A stretch of 64,000 nt of DNA from positions 33,055-97,054 of the forward strand of contig VZSF01001915.1 in assembly GCA_013398295.1 (NCBI GenBank). The letters run 5' to 3'. The notes beneath the pieces are model-generated. The model worked only from the letters and a program-made list of their open reading frames with translations. It did no database searches and was not told the DNA's origin. Origin of the DNA: Chionis minor (lineage: Eukaryota; Chordata; Aves; Charadriiformes; Chionididae). Below, piece after piece: positions 48,830 through 62,627 of this stretch; position 1 is the stretch's first letter, and every line of letters starts with the position of its first letter. The position numbers were made by a program, and so were the translations under genes.

Positions 48830-50090
48830 ATCTCCCAGGGTTTTAACAATAGCACCAATACTTTCCTATCTGTATTAGAAATAACCCTTTGTACATTTTA
48901 GGTTTGCACCACCTTTGCCTTAGTTGCATTATGTTGGCAACAGATCCTGTGGATAGTTAGCACATTCAGGGTGTTCTCCTCACCTTTCGAACTGATGTGC
49001 TCCTAGTTTATTGCATAAATCTGTTTTATAAATCCTTAGGTACGGGGCATACCATTTGATACCATTAAATGTTATCCCATTTCAGTTGCTTCACTCTTTA
49101 AGGTCATCTAGTTCTTCCTGTTTATTCAGATTCTCCTCCCTAATAAGAATGCTTTCCAAATTTCTGTTATCAGAAAATTTCATTAGCAAGCCAACATTTT
49201 TGTGGCAAGGTACTTCCCCACTTGCTAGTTGTCTATTTGGTTCCTTGTGCACCTTACAATTCTTGTATTAATCCCCACTTATTCCAGATTAATTTTACAA
49301 AGAAAGATTACATCTCTCACATAAATTTATTTTTTTAATTTAATCTCTGAGAACAAGAGTTCTTTTGAAACTGGTGTGATACTTTCAGTAACCTTTTATC
49401 CTATCTTCTATTTATCTCCATGTCTTTAATTATTCCCTTCATATATTTTGCTTTCAAGTTGTGCATGCTGCTGAGTTCAAACTATCAGGTTCCAAATGTC
49501 TAGATCATTCCTTTTCCCTCAGTGTTGAGGACTATGCTTTATACTTTCTTGGACTTTTTGGTATGATGAATTTACCAGAATCCCATACTGTGTGTGCATT
49601 TTTATCTTCCAGTTTTCACAACACAGTGAAAATGTTAGCAAAAGACAGATTGTCAGGTTCTCCACCTCTCCACTCCTAATTCAATAACAAGGAGTGTTTT
49701 CAGTGCTTGGAACTGTGTCCTTTGTGGAGGCCACCACTTTGACGACCATGTGCATCTCCCCATTAGATCTGCACTGTCAGCTGCCCTGAAAAGAAGGCAA
49801 AATACTCATATACTTCTGGGCAATACACACATTATCTTGACTCTGTCCTGTCAATGCAGAGCCAGCTACTTCCTTCTCTCCTCTTTACTGTAGAACTAAA
49901 TCTTTTTTGGCCATTTTCTTTCATTCCCTTTGCAAAGTCAACTCAACTTGCACTTGGACAATACCCTTGTTATTCTGAGAACTTTTGGTTTTCTGTACCT
50001 TCTTTTCATTCTTGCTCCTAGTATCCTTTTAATGTGATTATTCAATTATTTTACTTTTTTTTTCTTTTTTTTTTTTTTACTTGCTGGGAT
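48830..50090 (-). mobile_element. Ancient amniote CR1-family LINE, antisense, highly decayed
   Basis: The plus strand reads in order as the reverse complement of an old CR1 ORF2. Landmarks are CACCAATACTTTCCTATCTG (48854), TTGCCTTAGTTGCATTATG with TTGGCA (48916), TTAAATGTTATCCCATTT (49065), AAGGTCATCTAGTTCTTCC (49100), AAATTTCATTAGCA..TTTTTGTGGCAAGG (49174-49210), TTGTATTAATCCCCACTTATTCC (49263) and AGAAGGCAAAATACTCATA (49792). The part coding the catalytic box lies near 49165-49180 and is destroyed. About 80 bp usually found after the TTTTTGTG phrase are missing, indicating a deletion. No long frame survives. The element is far more diverged than the CR1 at 33155. The edges are uncertain, and the element may extend to about 50450. 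Confidence 0.72.
50055..50078 (+). repeat. T-rich run
   Basis: A near-pure T tract with a single C. It lies at the right edge of the ancient CR1 and may have arisen independently of it. Confidence 0.8.
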
Positions 50091-53000
50091 GTAATTTTTG
50101 GAGACTCCCCCCCTTTGCTCCTTGATTTATGGATAATCCAGACCTCTACGATGACCTCCTCCTCCTCTTTGGTGTAGTTAGTATCTCAAACTTGACTCCT
50201 CAAAATCCTCCTGATGCCTCACGATCTCCATCAGCAGGTGAAGCATCCCCTCATGGGGATAGTCACCTCTGTGCTGGCATTTAGCATTCCTGCCTTTTGT
50301 CACCTCTGTCACCGGGGTCATCCCTCCTCCAGTCCTACTAAAATGTGAAGCCTGGTGGATGTTATACTCAAGGGTTCGATAGTCCTTTAGGCTCAAAGCC
50401 AGCATTCCTTCAGCTTTCTTATTCACAACATACCTAAACAGCCACATCTGCTCTTATAACCCTTTGCTCCTTTGTTGGGCTGTTCCCTCCTCCTCAGCCC
50501 TTGCCTGCTCAGAGGCGCTTCCTCCATGCAGTGGCCTCACCGTGTCTCAGACTTTTTCTCCGTGTGTGACTTCTCTCAGTTTGTGGCTTGGGACCTCTCT
50601 CAAGGCAGTCTGCCAGTGCTCTGCTTGTGCCGTTGTCTATCCACGTGCTAGCTTTTCTTAAGAGAGTCCTTTAGACACAACCTGAAAATAGCTGGCCCAA
50701 TTATTAAAACTTTATAAACTGATGAGTTGTGAGGCTCATTGTTCTTCTCTCCTAAACTGCCGCACTTAAAATTGTTGACCTGCTTTCAAACTCCCATTGT
50801 ATATAAAAAAGAATTGCCTCATGATTGCTACTTTCCAAGCTGATTTCTATGAAAAGCTCTTCTCTGGGTCTAAAACATGATCACTTGTGGCTGGTGGAGT
50901 AACTCTTTAGTGAAGAAATTGCTCCGCTGTTCACTTGAGAAGATCTGAGTCCTCCAGGTGATGGGAACATTTGTTCTTTGGTCTGCACCTGAAGGCTGAA
51001 GTCCTGACTTCAGCTTCATAACACGCTCCTGGAATTCCTTCCCTTTACAATAATAACAGAGCTGCCTCATGTCATACCCTGTTCCTTGCGTGGCAGCTGG
51101 CACACCACTGCCCTTTGGATCCATTCTCTTAAGAAGCTTAATGCTTTTTCCTGGCAATCAGTCCTCAGGCACAGGCTTCTGCTTCTTGCCCATGTTGTGT
51201 TACCTCTCGGGTTTTGTGTCACCTCTCTTTCCTTTGTCTTCTCTTCTCTCACAGACCTTTCTGCTGGGGTTACTGGGCCTGGTGGTCTCCAGTGTTTCTT
51301 CAGCTGAGAAAGGGTACGTTTTCTTTCAGCCTTGCACACCCATCTTCTCTTTATTCCTGTTATGCCTTTGCTTTTCCTGTACAACTAAAGGTGGTTTTTA
51401 AAATTTATTTTGTTTTTTAAAGATTTTTTTTTTTCTTTGTTACCTTAATTACTTCTTGCCCTTCACGATCATGTGCTTTTGCGCTTATCTTTCTCATTTA
51501 CCAATCTGGCCTATGGGACCTTACATCTGAAAACTTCCAGAAAATATTTAGTTGTTTATGAAGCCTCCTTTTTTCTCTTCTGTGTTTTCAGCCAAAAGAA
51601 AGCAGTTGCAGGGCCTGCAGCCACCAGCAGCTCAACCCAGCACCAACAGCTTGTGTAGGGTCACCCGTGACCAACCTCTGCAGTGAAGTGCCCTGTGCAC
51701 AGCCATGTCTTCCACACGCTGCCCATCTGAAATGACTCCTGTGACTGAGAAGGCCCCATCTGTGGGTGACAAACCATGGTCTGCTACTTAGAGATGTCAC
51801 TAATAGCACCCTGTGTGTCCCCCTCGCAAACCTTCCCAGGGCCCAGGACCCCATTTCATCCCCTCAGGGTCACCAGTCTCTGCCCCAACAACACCAGCAG
51901 TGCTGGTCTCCATCCCTGGCCTTGGCATTGCCCCCAGCACAGACCTCAGACACAGTAGTGTAGGTTGCCTGTCTCCTGGACGGGATGTTGAAGACTTGTC
52001 TCCAGCCTGTCTCTGGCCCCGTCTCCTTTTGCTCCTGACAGGACTGTAAAGACATCACTGGCCATGGCTGGGGGCTGCTGGTGGACCCTGTTGCCAGCCC
52101 ACAGCTCTGCCCACTGTGTTCACTCCTGCCGGGCTGAACCCCACTAGTTAGGGTACAGCCAGCCCCAGGATTACTCCTTAACCCCCAGCTCCTCATCGTC
52201 TTGGAAGCAACCAGCCCTGATGGTATAGTTACACAGAGACACCAAGACAGAAAATACTCCAAAGCCTTTTGATGGGAGCCCCAGCTCCTTGGGAAATGCC
52301 CATCTGACTGGGGATGAGTCCTTGACTGTACCCAGAGGTTGGGTGGCCTCTGCCAAGCAAGCAGCATCCAAGACAGGTTGCAGCGTACCTGTCCTCCGCA
52401 GAGCCACAGTGTGAGGAGGAAGACTGCAGTCACAGTCCTCTCAGCTGCGTGGTAGGGTGGCACTGCTGATTTGACACAACACATAGCCGTGATTTTTTCC
52501 TCCTCCGCCTCCTGAGCTCTCCAGAGACAGTGCAAACCATCATGTGAAAACTGGAGAAGACATTACAACTTTTTTTGCTGAACTTTGGGAGAGGACTTCC
52601 AGGTCTTGATTACCTGATTCTTGTTCATCACTTCAGTTCTTGTGTAGTTTCTTTTGATGCCTCATTGCACAAAGGTAAGAGGCAGGAACCTGGCAGTCAC
52701 AGGTAAGCTCCCCTGCAGACAGGAGCCGTACCCAACTTCAGTGTTACAACAGCAGGGCTGGATCCCAACACTTCCAGTCCATTCCCTAGCCTTTTGGGCT
52801 CTGCTGGGTGCAGCAAGATTAACCTGTCTGGCTGTGTTAGGCTCTTTAGTCCTAACCATGATCATAACTCTGGCCTGGCAGCCAGAAGACAGGGCTAGCT
52901 TTCAGGTGACATGAGTTCTGGTCCCTGCTCTATCCTAATGACCTCTTTATGTCATATTGCATCCACCTGTAAGGGGGTTTAAAGTCACAAAATTATTTGT

Positions 53001-53558
53001 AAGGCACATTGAAGTGCATTTGAATTTCATTAAGTTATGCATCCAGAAGTCTTTCTGATTTCACTTTGGAACTACGCTCTGAAGCCTCAGGTCCAGTGTA
53101 GTAGGGCACAAGCAGCATCACAACGTCACAGAGCTGAGGACACTGCTTCACAAGGGAGGACAGCCATCCTACCCAAAAGGCAAAAGTTCAGCTCCTCTCT
53201 GTCTCCTGCTCTTCATCATCTACTACTCCTGACTGTCACCTTGACCTGGCTCTGTCACCTCTCAGACCCCTCCGGTTCAACTCACTAAACCAGCCTTAGG
53301 GCTGGTCCATGGGAGACAGGTCTGAGAGTGGGGAGAGGAGGGAGAGCAGCAGGGGGGATAAACTGCCTCCTTTTGGACATTTGTTCTGTCTCCATGCCAA
53401 GTACATCATGATGAAAACTGAAGCTCTTGGATCAGATTCAGTCCCAGTGAAGATTTTTTGTTTAATATTGTTATCTCATTATTAGTGTTTTTCAGCAGCT
53501 GTCACATGGTGTCTTTCATAACATAGTAATTTCAAGCTTTATTGATGTGTATATATAT
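50091..53558. other. Gene-poor interval with composition-driven open frames
   Basis: No supported exon. The 51580-52540 part is GC-richer and has open frames on both strands, the longest on the minus strand at 51870-52535 (221 codons), with no domain that I recognise. A pyrimidine tract and CAG resemble a splice acceptor at about 51569-51592, but no credible coding follows. A perfect inverted repeat GGTCAC-CC-GTGACC is at about 51659-51672. Confidence 0.45.
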
Positions 53559-53622
53559 TATAATTTAAAGTCCATAATATAATTTCTAATTATAATATAA
53601 AGTTCATAATATCATTTCCCTA
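53559..53622 (+). repeat. AT-rich tandem duplication, 32 bp x 2
   Basis: Two adjacent 32-bp units each begin TATAATTTAAAG or TATAATATAAAG, followed by TCATAATAT- or CCATAATAT-type sequence. A (TA)n run directly precedes them. Replication slippage in AT-rich DNA is the likely origin. Confidence 0.85.
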
Positions 53623-54294
53623 AAAAATTATGCAAAAAGGGTTCCTTCAAGGAGTAGTTCCTGTATGTTGCAAAAGAATCTGGAAAGGTTTATTTTTTTT
53701 ACTGCTGATATTCTGGTTTATGGGTGTTTGTTTGTATTTAATGTTACAAATCCAGATGGTGTTTAATAGATATTGGTGTAGTCAGTATGTTTATGACATC
53801 AGTGTGAAAAGAGGGAATTAGAATTGTGTAGAGGAATAAAATAATTTAGTTTGTATTTTATTTGTGTGCTGTGTTTCAATTGATGCTCATTAAACTCAAA
53901 TACTTTGGAAGCATTTAGAAGAAATGCTCCTTTCTGAAAAATCAGTATCTGCATTTTATCTGTGGTCTCCTAGCCATTCCTCTGGGCCTTCAAGGTCTTC
54001 CACAAAAAACCCCAAGTGAGATAAATGTCAGATGCCAGATAGGTTTTATTAGACCTTGGATAAAGAACAAGCAAGAAAAAACTTCAGGATACCTATATAA
54101 AAAAAAATACTCTTCCAGGGCTTCTTCACACGAGAACCAGTTGTGATGGTGTGAACCAACTTCACTGAAGAAAGATGGAGCAAATGGAGAGTTTCAGCTG
54201 TGAAAGGCATTTCTTATTTACACAAGTATATTCAATAACAGCAAAATGAGCACAGAAGAATATAGGCTAGGTAAACTACTTTCTGCAAAAAAGC

Positions 54295-54332
54295 TTTTTT
54301 TTTCTTTCTTTCTTCTCTCTCTTTTTTTTTTT
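54295..54332 (+). repeat. Polypyrimidine tract
   Basis: T runs alternate with CTTT and CT units for about 38 bases. There is no evidence that it serves as a splice acceptor, since no coding follows. Confidence 0.8.
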
Positions 54333-57300
54333 ACTACTGTACTTTTTCAATATAAAAGGCATACTCCAAGGTGTAATTTCTTTAAAGTAATGAACATGTA
54401 TTGAAATTTGTCCTTCATCTTCTAACCAATGTCCCATTGTGGTTACCAGATCTAAATATAGCTCTTGCCTACAGTTAGGGAACATAGTAATTTTACAGGT
54501 TTTTATATATTTTCATTCTGCTTTTCCAATTTGTTTCACCCTTTTCAGGCTTCTAACACCCACATTGTCAGCCATGAAGCATTGCACACATTTTTCTGTG
54601 AAAATAAGAAATGACGTAGAATCCAGAAAAGCTACATTTCATATTCACGAAATTGCATAGATGCCAAATCTTTTTCTGGCAGTTATAAATTCACCATTTT
54701 GGGGTCTGGCACCTTAATTAATATGTGTACTTTTATTATTTTATATATGGAATTATTTTTACTTTTATCCAGTACATGGTATACAATTAGGATTTTCATA
54801 AATCTGTAAAACTTATGAGGCAAGATTTATACGGCTGTATAGCCTCACATTATTGAGTGTTTGGAAACCTTAGCAGTAAAGTGAATCTTCTGAAAACTCA
54901 GCTGATAAGACTTCAAAAAGTTGGAAAAATTTTCAATCTGGTTAAAAAAAATTCCAGAAATTTAGTAAATCAAGGGTACGAGGTAACTTGTTTAAAGTGA
55001 GATCTGTCTGCCTCTGTTATCATTACTGTTTCCTGAGAGACAGTTTATGGAAGGTGGTTTTATGATACATTCCTGAAACACTTCCAGATTTCAAATATGC
55101 AATATAAACCACCTTATGAAAACTGCATAACTTGCCCTTGATTTATAAATAGTACCACACCTACTTTGGCTGTACAAAATTTTTAAGTCCTAATGTAGTC
55201 AGTTAGTAATAAAAACAAAGCTTAACACAGAAAGATTTGCTAAAGAACCAGATCATCAAGGGACAGGAAACCACCTTCTAGATTAAAGCGTGTTGCCTAT
55301 TCCTAAGGTAATGGATGGAAGAACTTAGCACATTAGCAAGAATGGTTGGAGAAAACCCAAGAAAAATGTTTCCTACCAAAGCATGTTGTGAACAGTTCCC
55401 TTAAAAGATTGTGCTTAAAAGGAAAAAATATTTGCACTGTTCAACAATAAAAGTATCAATGGTTTAATAGCATCAAATGAAATAGTTTCAATAAAGAATG
55501 GTCCCCTTTCATTCAGGTAGTCACAAACATTTTTGTGCATACAGCCTGAATTGCGGAACACTGGGACTATCTGCTACAGCACAGGCAATTTTCAATCAGT
55601 GTTCTGCAAATACTTTTTGTGTGGGAGTCACAGAAAATACCACACAAGTCTTTCCAGGACAATCCACTTTAGCATGTAGTGTCTGTCTACCTCCTCAAAA
55701 CGTCAGTCTAACTGCACTTGGGCCATGATTTCTCCAAGATGTGCTCATTGCATTTCCTGGACCTATTTTTTTTTCTGGTTCTGCTCACTTGAACTCCATT
55801 GCTTTCCTATTTGAAGTCTTGGTACCTTCCTTTTCATATATGACACACTGGTCTTTTTGTGGCTCTACTGTTATATTGGCATAAAAATGCCTTGAACATC
55901 TTTTTATGAGTCCAAGTTCCCAAGATCCTCAGCAAGTTAGAGGCAGTTATGCTGAAACAGCCTCAGGAGTTTCAGGTTTGACATGCAGTTCTGCTTTCTT
56001 CTTCCCTCTCTAGAAAACTGAAGTCTGTAATGCAAATGTGTACTTAGAAAAGATGCTGTATTTCAGTCCCTTGCTTTCCACCGATACTTTCATAGAAATC
56101 TCACTTGAACCAGATCAGTAAACACAGACCAGTGGTTTTGAAGGGAGTCATCGAAAGGACAAATTTTCATCTCTCAGAGATTAGCTGACCTGCTTTCAGT
56201 GTGTAAATATTGTTGAACATCTCTCTCTGCCACACACTGCGCCAGTCAGCACGCCTTCATTCTTGGCACTGTCCTGCTCCTCCTTTGAAATAGTGGACTT
56301 GTTTCTCTTATCTTGTTGAACTCTGGTGAATGTATGGACTTCATTTGCCTGTAAAAATATAAATGAAAATAGAAATAAGTGAAAATAGATGTGAGTTCAC
56401 GGTCAGGCCTCTGAGTGTACTGCTGGGGATGCCTGCACCCAGAGTGCTCCAGAATCAGGCTAAAATCTCAGGGTCCTCTGTAAATATTTAGTTACGTTTT
56501 TCTCTTTTCTTCATCACCGCAGTGCTCCTGAGTACAGACTGAAAAGGACCCAAAGATGTGTCCCTGACTGCAATGTGGTGAAAATGAAGCAAGCCCACCC
56601 TGCCTTGACAGTTTGAGTACTCCTGGTGGGGACTGATCTCGCCTAAGCGTGGCTGACTAAAAGCTGGATCTCTGAGCCAAGCCAGTGCTCTAGGATCTGC
56701 CTAGAGCTGATGGATAAAGATAGGCACTGCTTAGTTCTTCACATCTAATTTAGGCTGTGGTTCCCTGAGAGGTACTGAATGTTTTAACAGCTTATTGTTG
56801 CTGAAAGGGTAAGGTCCTTCCTTCCTCCACCCTCCGCTATCGCCCCTGGTCATCTTCTTGCTGTTTACTTTGTGCCAGCTCATCAGGCCTTTCTGTGAAC
56901 TGATTTATCCAACCACCCTGGTGAAAATCATTTGAGTGAAACAAGGGAAGGGAGAGGAGTGCAAACAGAGACGAAGAACAAAATGCCTTCTTTTTAGTGG
57001 AAATGAGATGTTGCACTGGGTCAGCTGCCCATGAAATTGTTGCTTGACGTTTCTGCTGGGCTCAGAAATGGGATCATCTCTGGAAGCAGAGAGAGTATTT
57101 TGGTAACAAGGACAGTTTTGGGTCTAACTTTTGAGCATGCACCTTTGATCAGGAAAATGACTAAAGGGATTTCATGGCATTTTATATTACCGTAACTCAG
57201 ATATTTCTAATTCAAAAACTTCCCAGTTTGCGAAGAAAGAAGCTCTCTGCTCTCTCTGACAACCAGATCTATAAACTCAATAAGGGGAATGAAAGCTGTC

Positions 57301-60300
57301 CTGTTGTCCTGAACCTCCTCAGCCCCAGGACATATGTTGATCAGTCAAAACTCTCCTTTAAGATACTTGGGTTATGTCGCCCCATTGTCTCCAGTTTGTA
57401 CTTCTATCTCTCTGCTCTGTGTGGGAGCTAGTGCTTGGCTTTGTAATGCTGTTAATGATGTATAGCTATCTTACCAGTATGACCTCTGCAGTGATAAAAG
57501 GAATAAAATGTAGAAAAAACTTCCCATTATCACTAATGGAAGAAGAGATATCTCTGAATACCTGCATGGGGAAGATAAACAGAGTGAAAAGGTGCTGAGT
57601 TTACGGTCATATCTTGGAGTAAAATTGTGCTTTAATGCATTTCCCCCCATAGCACTAAGTTTAAAATAGAGACTTCATGGGATTTCAAAGGAGAAGTTTC
57701 TAACATGGCTAAGGAGCACAGATACCAACAAGGTAGCCTTGCCTACAAAATATTTTCTGCATTTTGTATCAATGGTGAGACATCAAAGATGCAACTTTTT
57801 CTGGCTCATGAATTATGCATGTATGCAATAACAGGTTTTCCAATCTTGATTCTGTCAGCCTCAGATAGTTTTAAATAAGCATTTTTAATTTCTATCTCTT
57901 TGTTATTCCTTTTGTTACACTTGGAGATCTGGAAGAGTGATACAACTACTTAGCACTGAAGCAGCTAACAAATTGTTTACACATGCCTGTTTAGTTACCA
58001 GTGAAAAAAAAGGATGCGGGAAAAGAAGGCAAAAAGAAGACATAGATATAACAGAGCTTTTTGAGTAAGACATTCCCATCAGACTGCTGTGATGCAATAG
58101 TAATGAAGGAAGGGATAAAATTTTGTGGAGTTCACTGTATGTATTCACTGCATAAGCAGGAATGCTGCAGCTTTCAGTGGAAAAACAAATATTTAACTAC
58201 ATAACTTTTTTAAGAAGCCCATTCTTTGACAGTTGATATCACAGAATTGTATGATCAACAGTTTATCAGAAGAGTCTAGTATCTTTCACATGAGTTGCAC
58301 AGAGGGCAAGGCGGTTTAAGCGCAGAGGTGATGTAAGGAAGTGAGTTGGTGCATCACGGCCGCACTCTTCAAGATTTACAGTGGTACAGCAACACTTTTT
58401 CCATTTGTTCTCTGGATAAGTAGGTTGTTCTGCCTGTTTTCAGTCCCCAGATGACCTCAAAATCTTTTAAGAATGGGATGAAATGCTTATGCTGAAGTTT
58501 ATTGGTTCTGATCTAATGTAATGGTAATCATAAGTATGTTCAGCGAAGGAGTCGGCCTGGGTCTGAGCTCTGGCTGGAGCCCAAGTTCATCTCCTGTCCA
58601 TGCTGCGTGGGTGTACGTCTGTGCTCCAGTGCAAATTTTAAGCCAGTGCAGGGGCCTGCTGCTCTTTGGCAGAGATCCAAGACAGGTCTGCTGGGTACAG
58701 CCCTGAGCTTTCCATGGAGTATGGGCATTATAATGGGCTGCCCTTACAAGCCATGAATTAAGAGAAATGTACTGTCTTGTAGGTTTAGATTTGACAGGGA
58801 GAAAAAATAACTTCCTGAAGTGCTAAAAAGTAATTACTATCTGAACCAGAACACAACACAGCATTGATGCCACCACAGGCAAATCGACTCGGATTAAGAG
58901 ATGATCAAATCAAAGACTATAGGTATAACTTGTACGTATGCATAGGGGACTTAGAAGCCCAGTTCCCTATTTAATATGACTTAAGAATTAAGGAGCGTAC
59001 ACATCTTGGCAGCTGACACAACCAAGCTCAAATTCAGAGGGGGTGCTCCGTGGTGCTGCAGTCTTTGCTACGTGAAAGGAAAAAGCATGGTCTTCCTGCC
59101 AGAGTCCAATACTTCCTGACTATCTCCTTTTAGATATTCCACGTGTGGAGGGCGTGATGTTTAATAGTGAATTAGTTATTTGAAGATAGCTGATGCTACG
59201 CGAGACTTCTGATTTAGCAATAGATACAAAATACACTGAAAACACAATACAAGTGTAAGTAAAATGTAGCAAAATACACCAATTGCAATACGGAGTTAGG
59301 TCAAAATGCCAGCGTGGTTCCCATTATCGGTCTCTATAATACAATCACCATCATGATTCTGGGTGTCCCCAGTCACAGGGAAGGAATAAGTGGATTGAAG
59401 ACAGTTCAAGCCCATTGCTCTCTTTGAAATTCTTTTGTTTGTTGTTTAGTTTTTATACTCGATGTTGGGTTCACTCCCCGCATACTGGTCTGGATAACTC
59501 AGGGAGACATTTACACCACTAGTTGATCCACTCAGCTTTTGATAGCTGTTTATCTAAAACAAAGGTCCCCTCTGGTCCCCTTTGTGTCGAGATAAAGTCA
59601 GCTTCTTTGCCTTATTCTTCGAGCTTCATGGGCATATTGTCCTTGCCCATCTCCTCTGAGCCTTCTTCCACCTTAGGGATTTATTGGTCAGTCATACTTC
59701 CTAGCTCTCAAACAAGTCTCCAGTAAAAAAACCCCAAAATTAGATACAGATATTGAGTACCACCAAAACCCTTTTGAACAGATTCTCCTGAACTTCTCAG
59801 GCTGAGGATACCTGGCACTGAAAGGACAGTGCAGATGTCTTTGTGCTCTCTTCTCCACACCTGAGAAGCTGCTTTTCTGCTTCCTCCTAGGAATGGTCCT
59901 TGACTCATTCCCAAACTTAGGGCATTTTTGGGGACAGCTAGGTGGCATGGGCTGAATCCATATCAGATTTCATGCTAACACTTTAGCATGTTAGATAACT
60001 GAATTGTGGTGCCCAAGGACATGCCTTTGACCTGTTTCAGTTACTTGGTTAGATGGCCTTATAGGCTCACAAAGGTATTTAGACACCCCGGGAGTCAATG
60101 AGAAATATGTTGCTGAATATCTTCAGACATATCTGAGGTTGGGGCACTTCTTATTTCCAGCTGCACCCCGATCCCACACTGAGGGAAGCCTTGCATGGCA
60201 CAGTCCCACTGCCTCTTTACATTTTCCTGGTATCTTGGGTTTTGACAGACAGGAACTTAAGCAAGTGCCTTGGAGACAAAGAGCTCTTTGCTTCAGCAGG

Positions 60301-62589
60301 TCCCTGGTCTAGGTAACCAGGAGCTGGCCTGGCACAGGGCACAGCCACAATGTCACCTGAATGGAATTGCAGCCTGTGTAGAGTGGCCTTTAGAGAGGTT
60401 TGAGTGAACACACACAAGAAAATGGAAACAAAATTATATAAAACATTTGATCTCTGTTATTTTCTTTGCCTTTTAGAAAGTAAAAAATGTTCTTCTAACA
60501 TCCACAGGTGGATTCATTTCACACACCTATCTATCAAAATAAAAAGGACACCACACTAAAGATCTCAGAGGATCGCTTTGTGTGAACCATGTTTATTTCA
60601 TGACATTCAGAATAATTGTTCTCTTATTGTTCATTGCAAATCATTAATGCAATAAGAATGCTAACTAGTAAGTGAAGGATTTTTGTTCGACAGCATGCTG
60701 TGTCACCTCTTTCCAGACTAAATAAAATGATGGCAGTTGGGCTAGCTGAAGCTACTTCACCATGTTATATTTTCTTGCATGATTCTCTCTTGTTGGCAAT
60801 GAAAGTGAAACTTTACAGTAACATTTCCTTTTCCCATTACTGTCACATAAAGACAATAAGTTAGAAAAAACACTAATGGAGCCACTTTAACACCGTCTTT
60901 GTAATGTAGAAATATGGTGCCTGCCTGTTCACACTCACTTGTGTATAGGCAAAAGAACAGCTCATATTTTTAGGTTTATGAATAAAAAACCTAGAGATAT
61001 TGCACATGAGGACATGCCCAGTATTCTTTTATGGTCTGGAAGGGGGTCTCTGTGCCCATATATATTAAAGTGTGCACCTGCCTTCAATAAGCCGACATCA
61101 GGATACGCAACTGAACTGTATGCCAAATTTGCCTTGTAAAGCAAGTGTAAAAAGAGCAGACTTTTGCTCTGAAAAAAAAAAAAGAAAAAGTAAGTATTAT
61201 TAAAGGAAAAGCATGGTTGAGTATTTTTAGTTGAGATCTGGGAGAAGAAAGTGTTTGAGTGAGGCCAATGGAACAATGGAAGAAAAAAAAAGCAATAACT
61301 GACCAGAATCATAATGGACTTTTAAAATTTCTCTTTCTGGAAAAACACAGAAAATGTTTTGAGGCAGCTCAGCTTGTCATGAGTTTTTCTGCAGATCCTT
61401 TCAGTTCCTCAGATATGTTTTCTCCGCTGAAATGACTGACCATGTTTGCTTAGTCTGCGTTTGACAGGAGGACTGCAGCCACCCTTTTCCTGCTTTTTGG
61501 GTCTACCTCTTGGGCTGCTCTGCCTTGCCTGTTTGCAGGCAGCAGAAATGCAGGTAGTCTGAGGGTGGCTAAGACTGCTATTCCAGCAAGGACCACAGCC
61601 CCGCTTGTCTTTTTGACTGCATACTCATTACTGTTGTAACTTCCACTATTGCAAGTGAGAGAATAATTTGGTTCTACATGATCGTGTAGAAGGGATCTTC
61701 AGACAAATGAACTAGTAACACTGCACTTTGGCTGAAGCAAAACACTGGAGACTGTCCAACAGATGCACTACAGGCTGTCTTATTCCCTGCTCGGAGTCTG
61801 TCAGCCACCCCACGTAGAGATGCACATAGCAAACAAGCTACTTGCAAAGGCCATAATCCTCCTGCAACGTGGACTGTGTGCAGGAGATGAACAGAGCACA
61901 CAGTGGTCCTGCTATGAGTTATCCATGGGAGGTGGAAGAAAATGTCACCAAGTACTTGCAAGATGTAAGGGTTACATGTTCATTTGTGTTTTTCATGCTG
62001 CAGTGTTTGTAGGCCTGAAGCTTCTGTAGGCTGCAGCAGTTGTTGAGTGAAGGAGGAGCAAAGGGCAGGAGGGAAATGGGGCTTTTGAGGAGTCAGGGCT
62101 CAGTCAGAGTGTGTGGAGTTCCCGTGGCCAAATGTTGACGTCTACCTCTGAGCCTTGATTCAATTTCTGGGCAAGAGAGAAATGTATCTGACCAGTTTTA
62201 GGTGTCTTCTGGATGAGACAAATAGCTTTCTGGTAGTGCCTGTTCTTCTCCCATGACTGTGGCAGGTGGGACTGGCTGAGATGGAGACACCAGCACCGTG
62301 ACAGGAGATGAATCCAGCCACATCTGGCCTGTTATCTTTCTGGCAGAGTACATGATATTTTTGCACATTTCAGAACTGATGTGGGAGGCAGAGCAGAAGG
62401 ACTATGGGGATCCTTGGGTCATCCCTGGGTTCATACCAAACTTGTGGGCAAGAGCAGACTCTTGATGCCTCAGAGATGGGCCTGGTTACACGAAACAACC
62501 TCACATACAAGAGAACAGTGTTATATATTGCAATCTGCTGTGTGTGATCTCTGGTCTCAGGATTAGGGGGTTGTTATTAAATTTGCTTG

Positions 62590-62627
62590 CAAAAACAACA
62601 AACAAAAACAACAAAACACAACAAAAT
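62590..62627 (+). repeat. (CAAAA/CAAC)n low-complexity tract
   Basis: About 38 bases built only from C and A in short CAAAAA, CAAC and ACAA units. Confidence 0.8.

Noticed and set aside
50369..50390. GGTTCGAT string resembling a tRNA B box
   Set aside because: The spacing is one base off the consensus, there is no A box upstream, and no acceptor stem can be drawn.
51569..51600. Pyrimidine tract plus CAG resembling a splice acceptor
   Set aside because: The following frame is short, unrelated to any family and has no matching donor.
51659..51672. Inverted repeat GGTCAC-CC-GTGACC resembling a nuclear-receptor site
   Set aside because: The half-site spacing is four rather than the three of an oestrogen response element; a single 14-bp palindrome is not enough.
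51870..52535. 221-codon open frame on the minus strand
   Set aside because: It lies in a GC-rich patch with overlapping open frames on both strands, is rich in Trp, Cys and Ser without order, and has no domain or exon signals.
58228..58262. ATCACAGAATTGTATGATCAAC, similar to an antisense CR1 tail
   Set aside because: The octamer repeat and the adjoining CR1 3' block are missing, so the resemblance is limited to a few bases.
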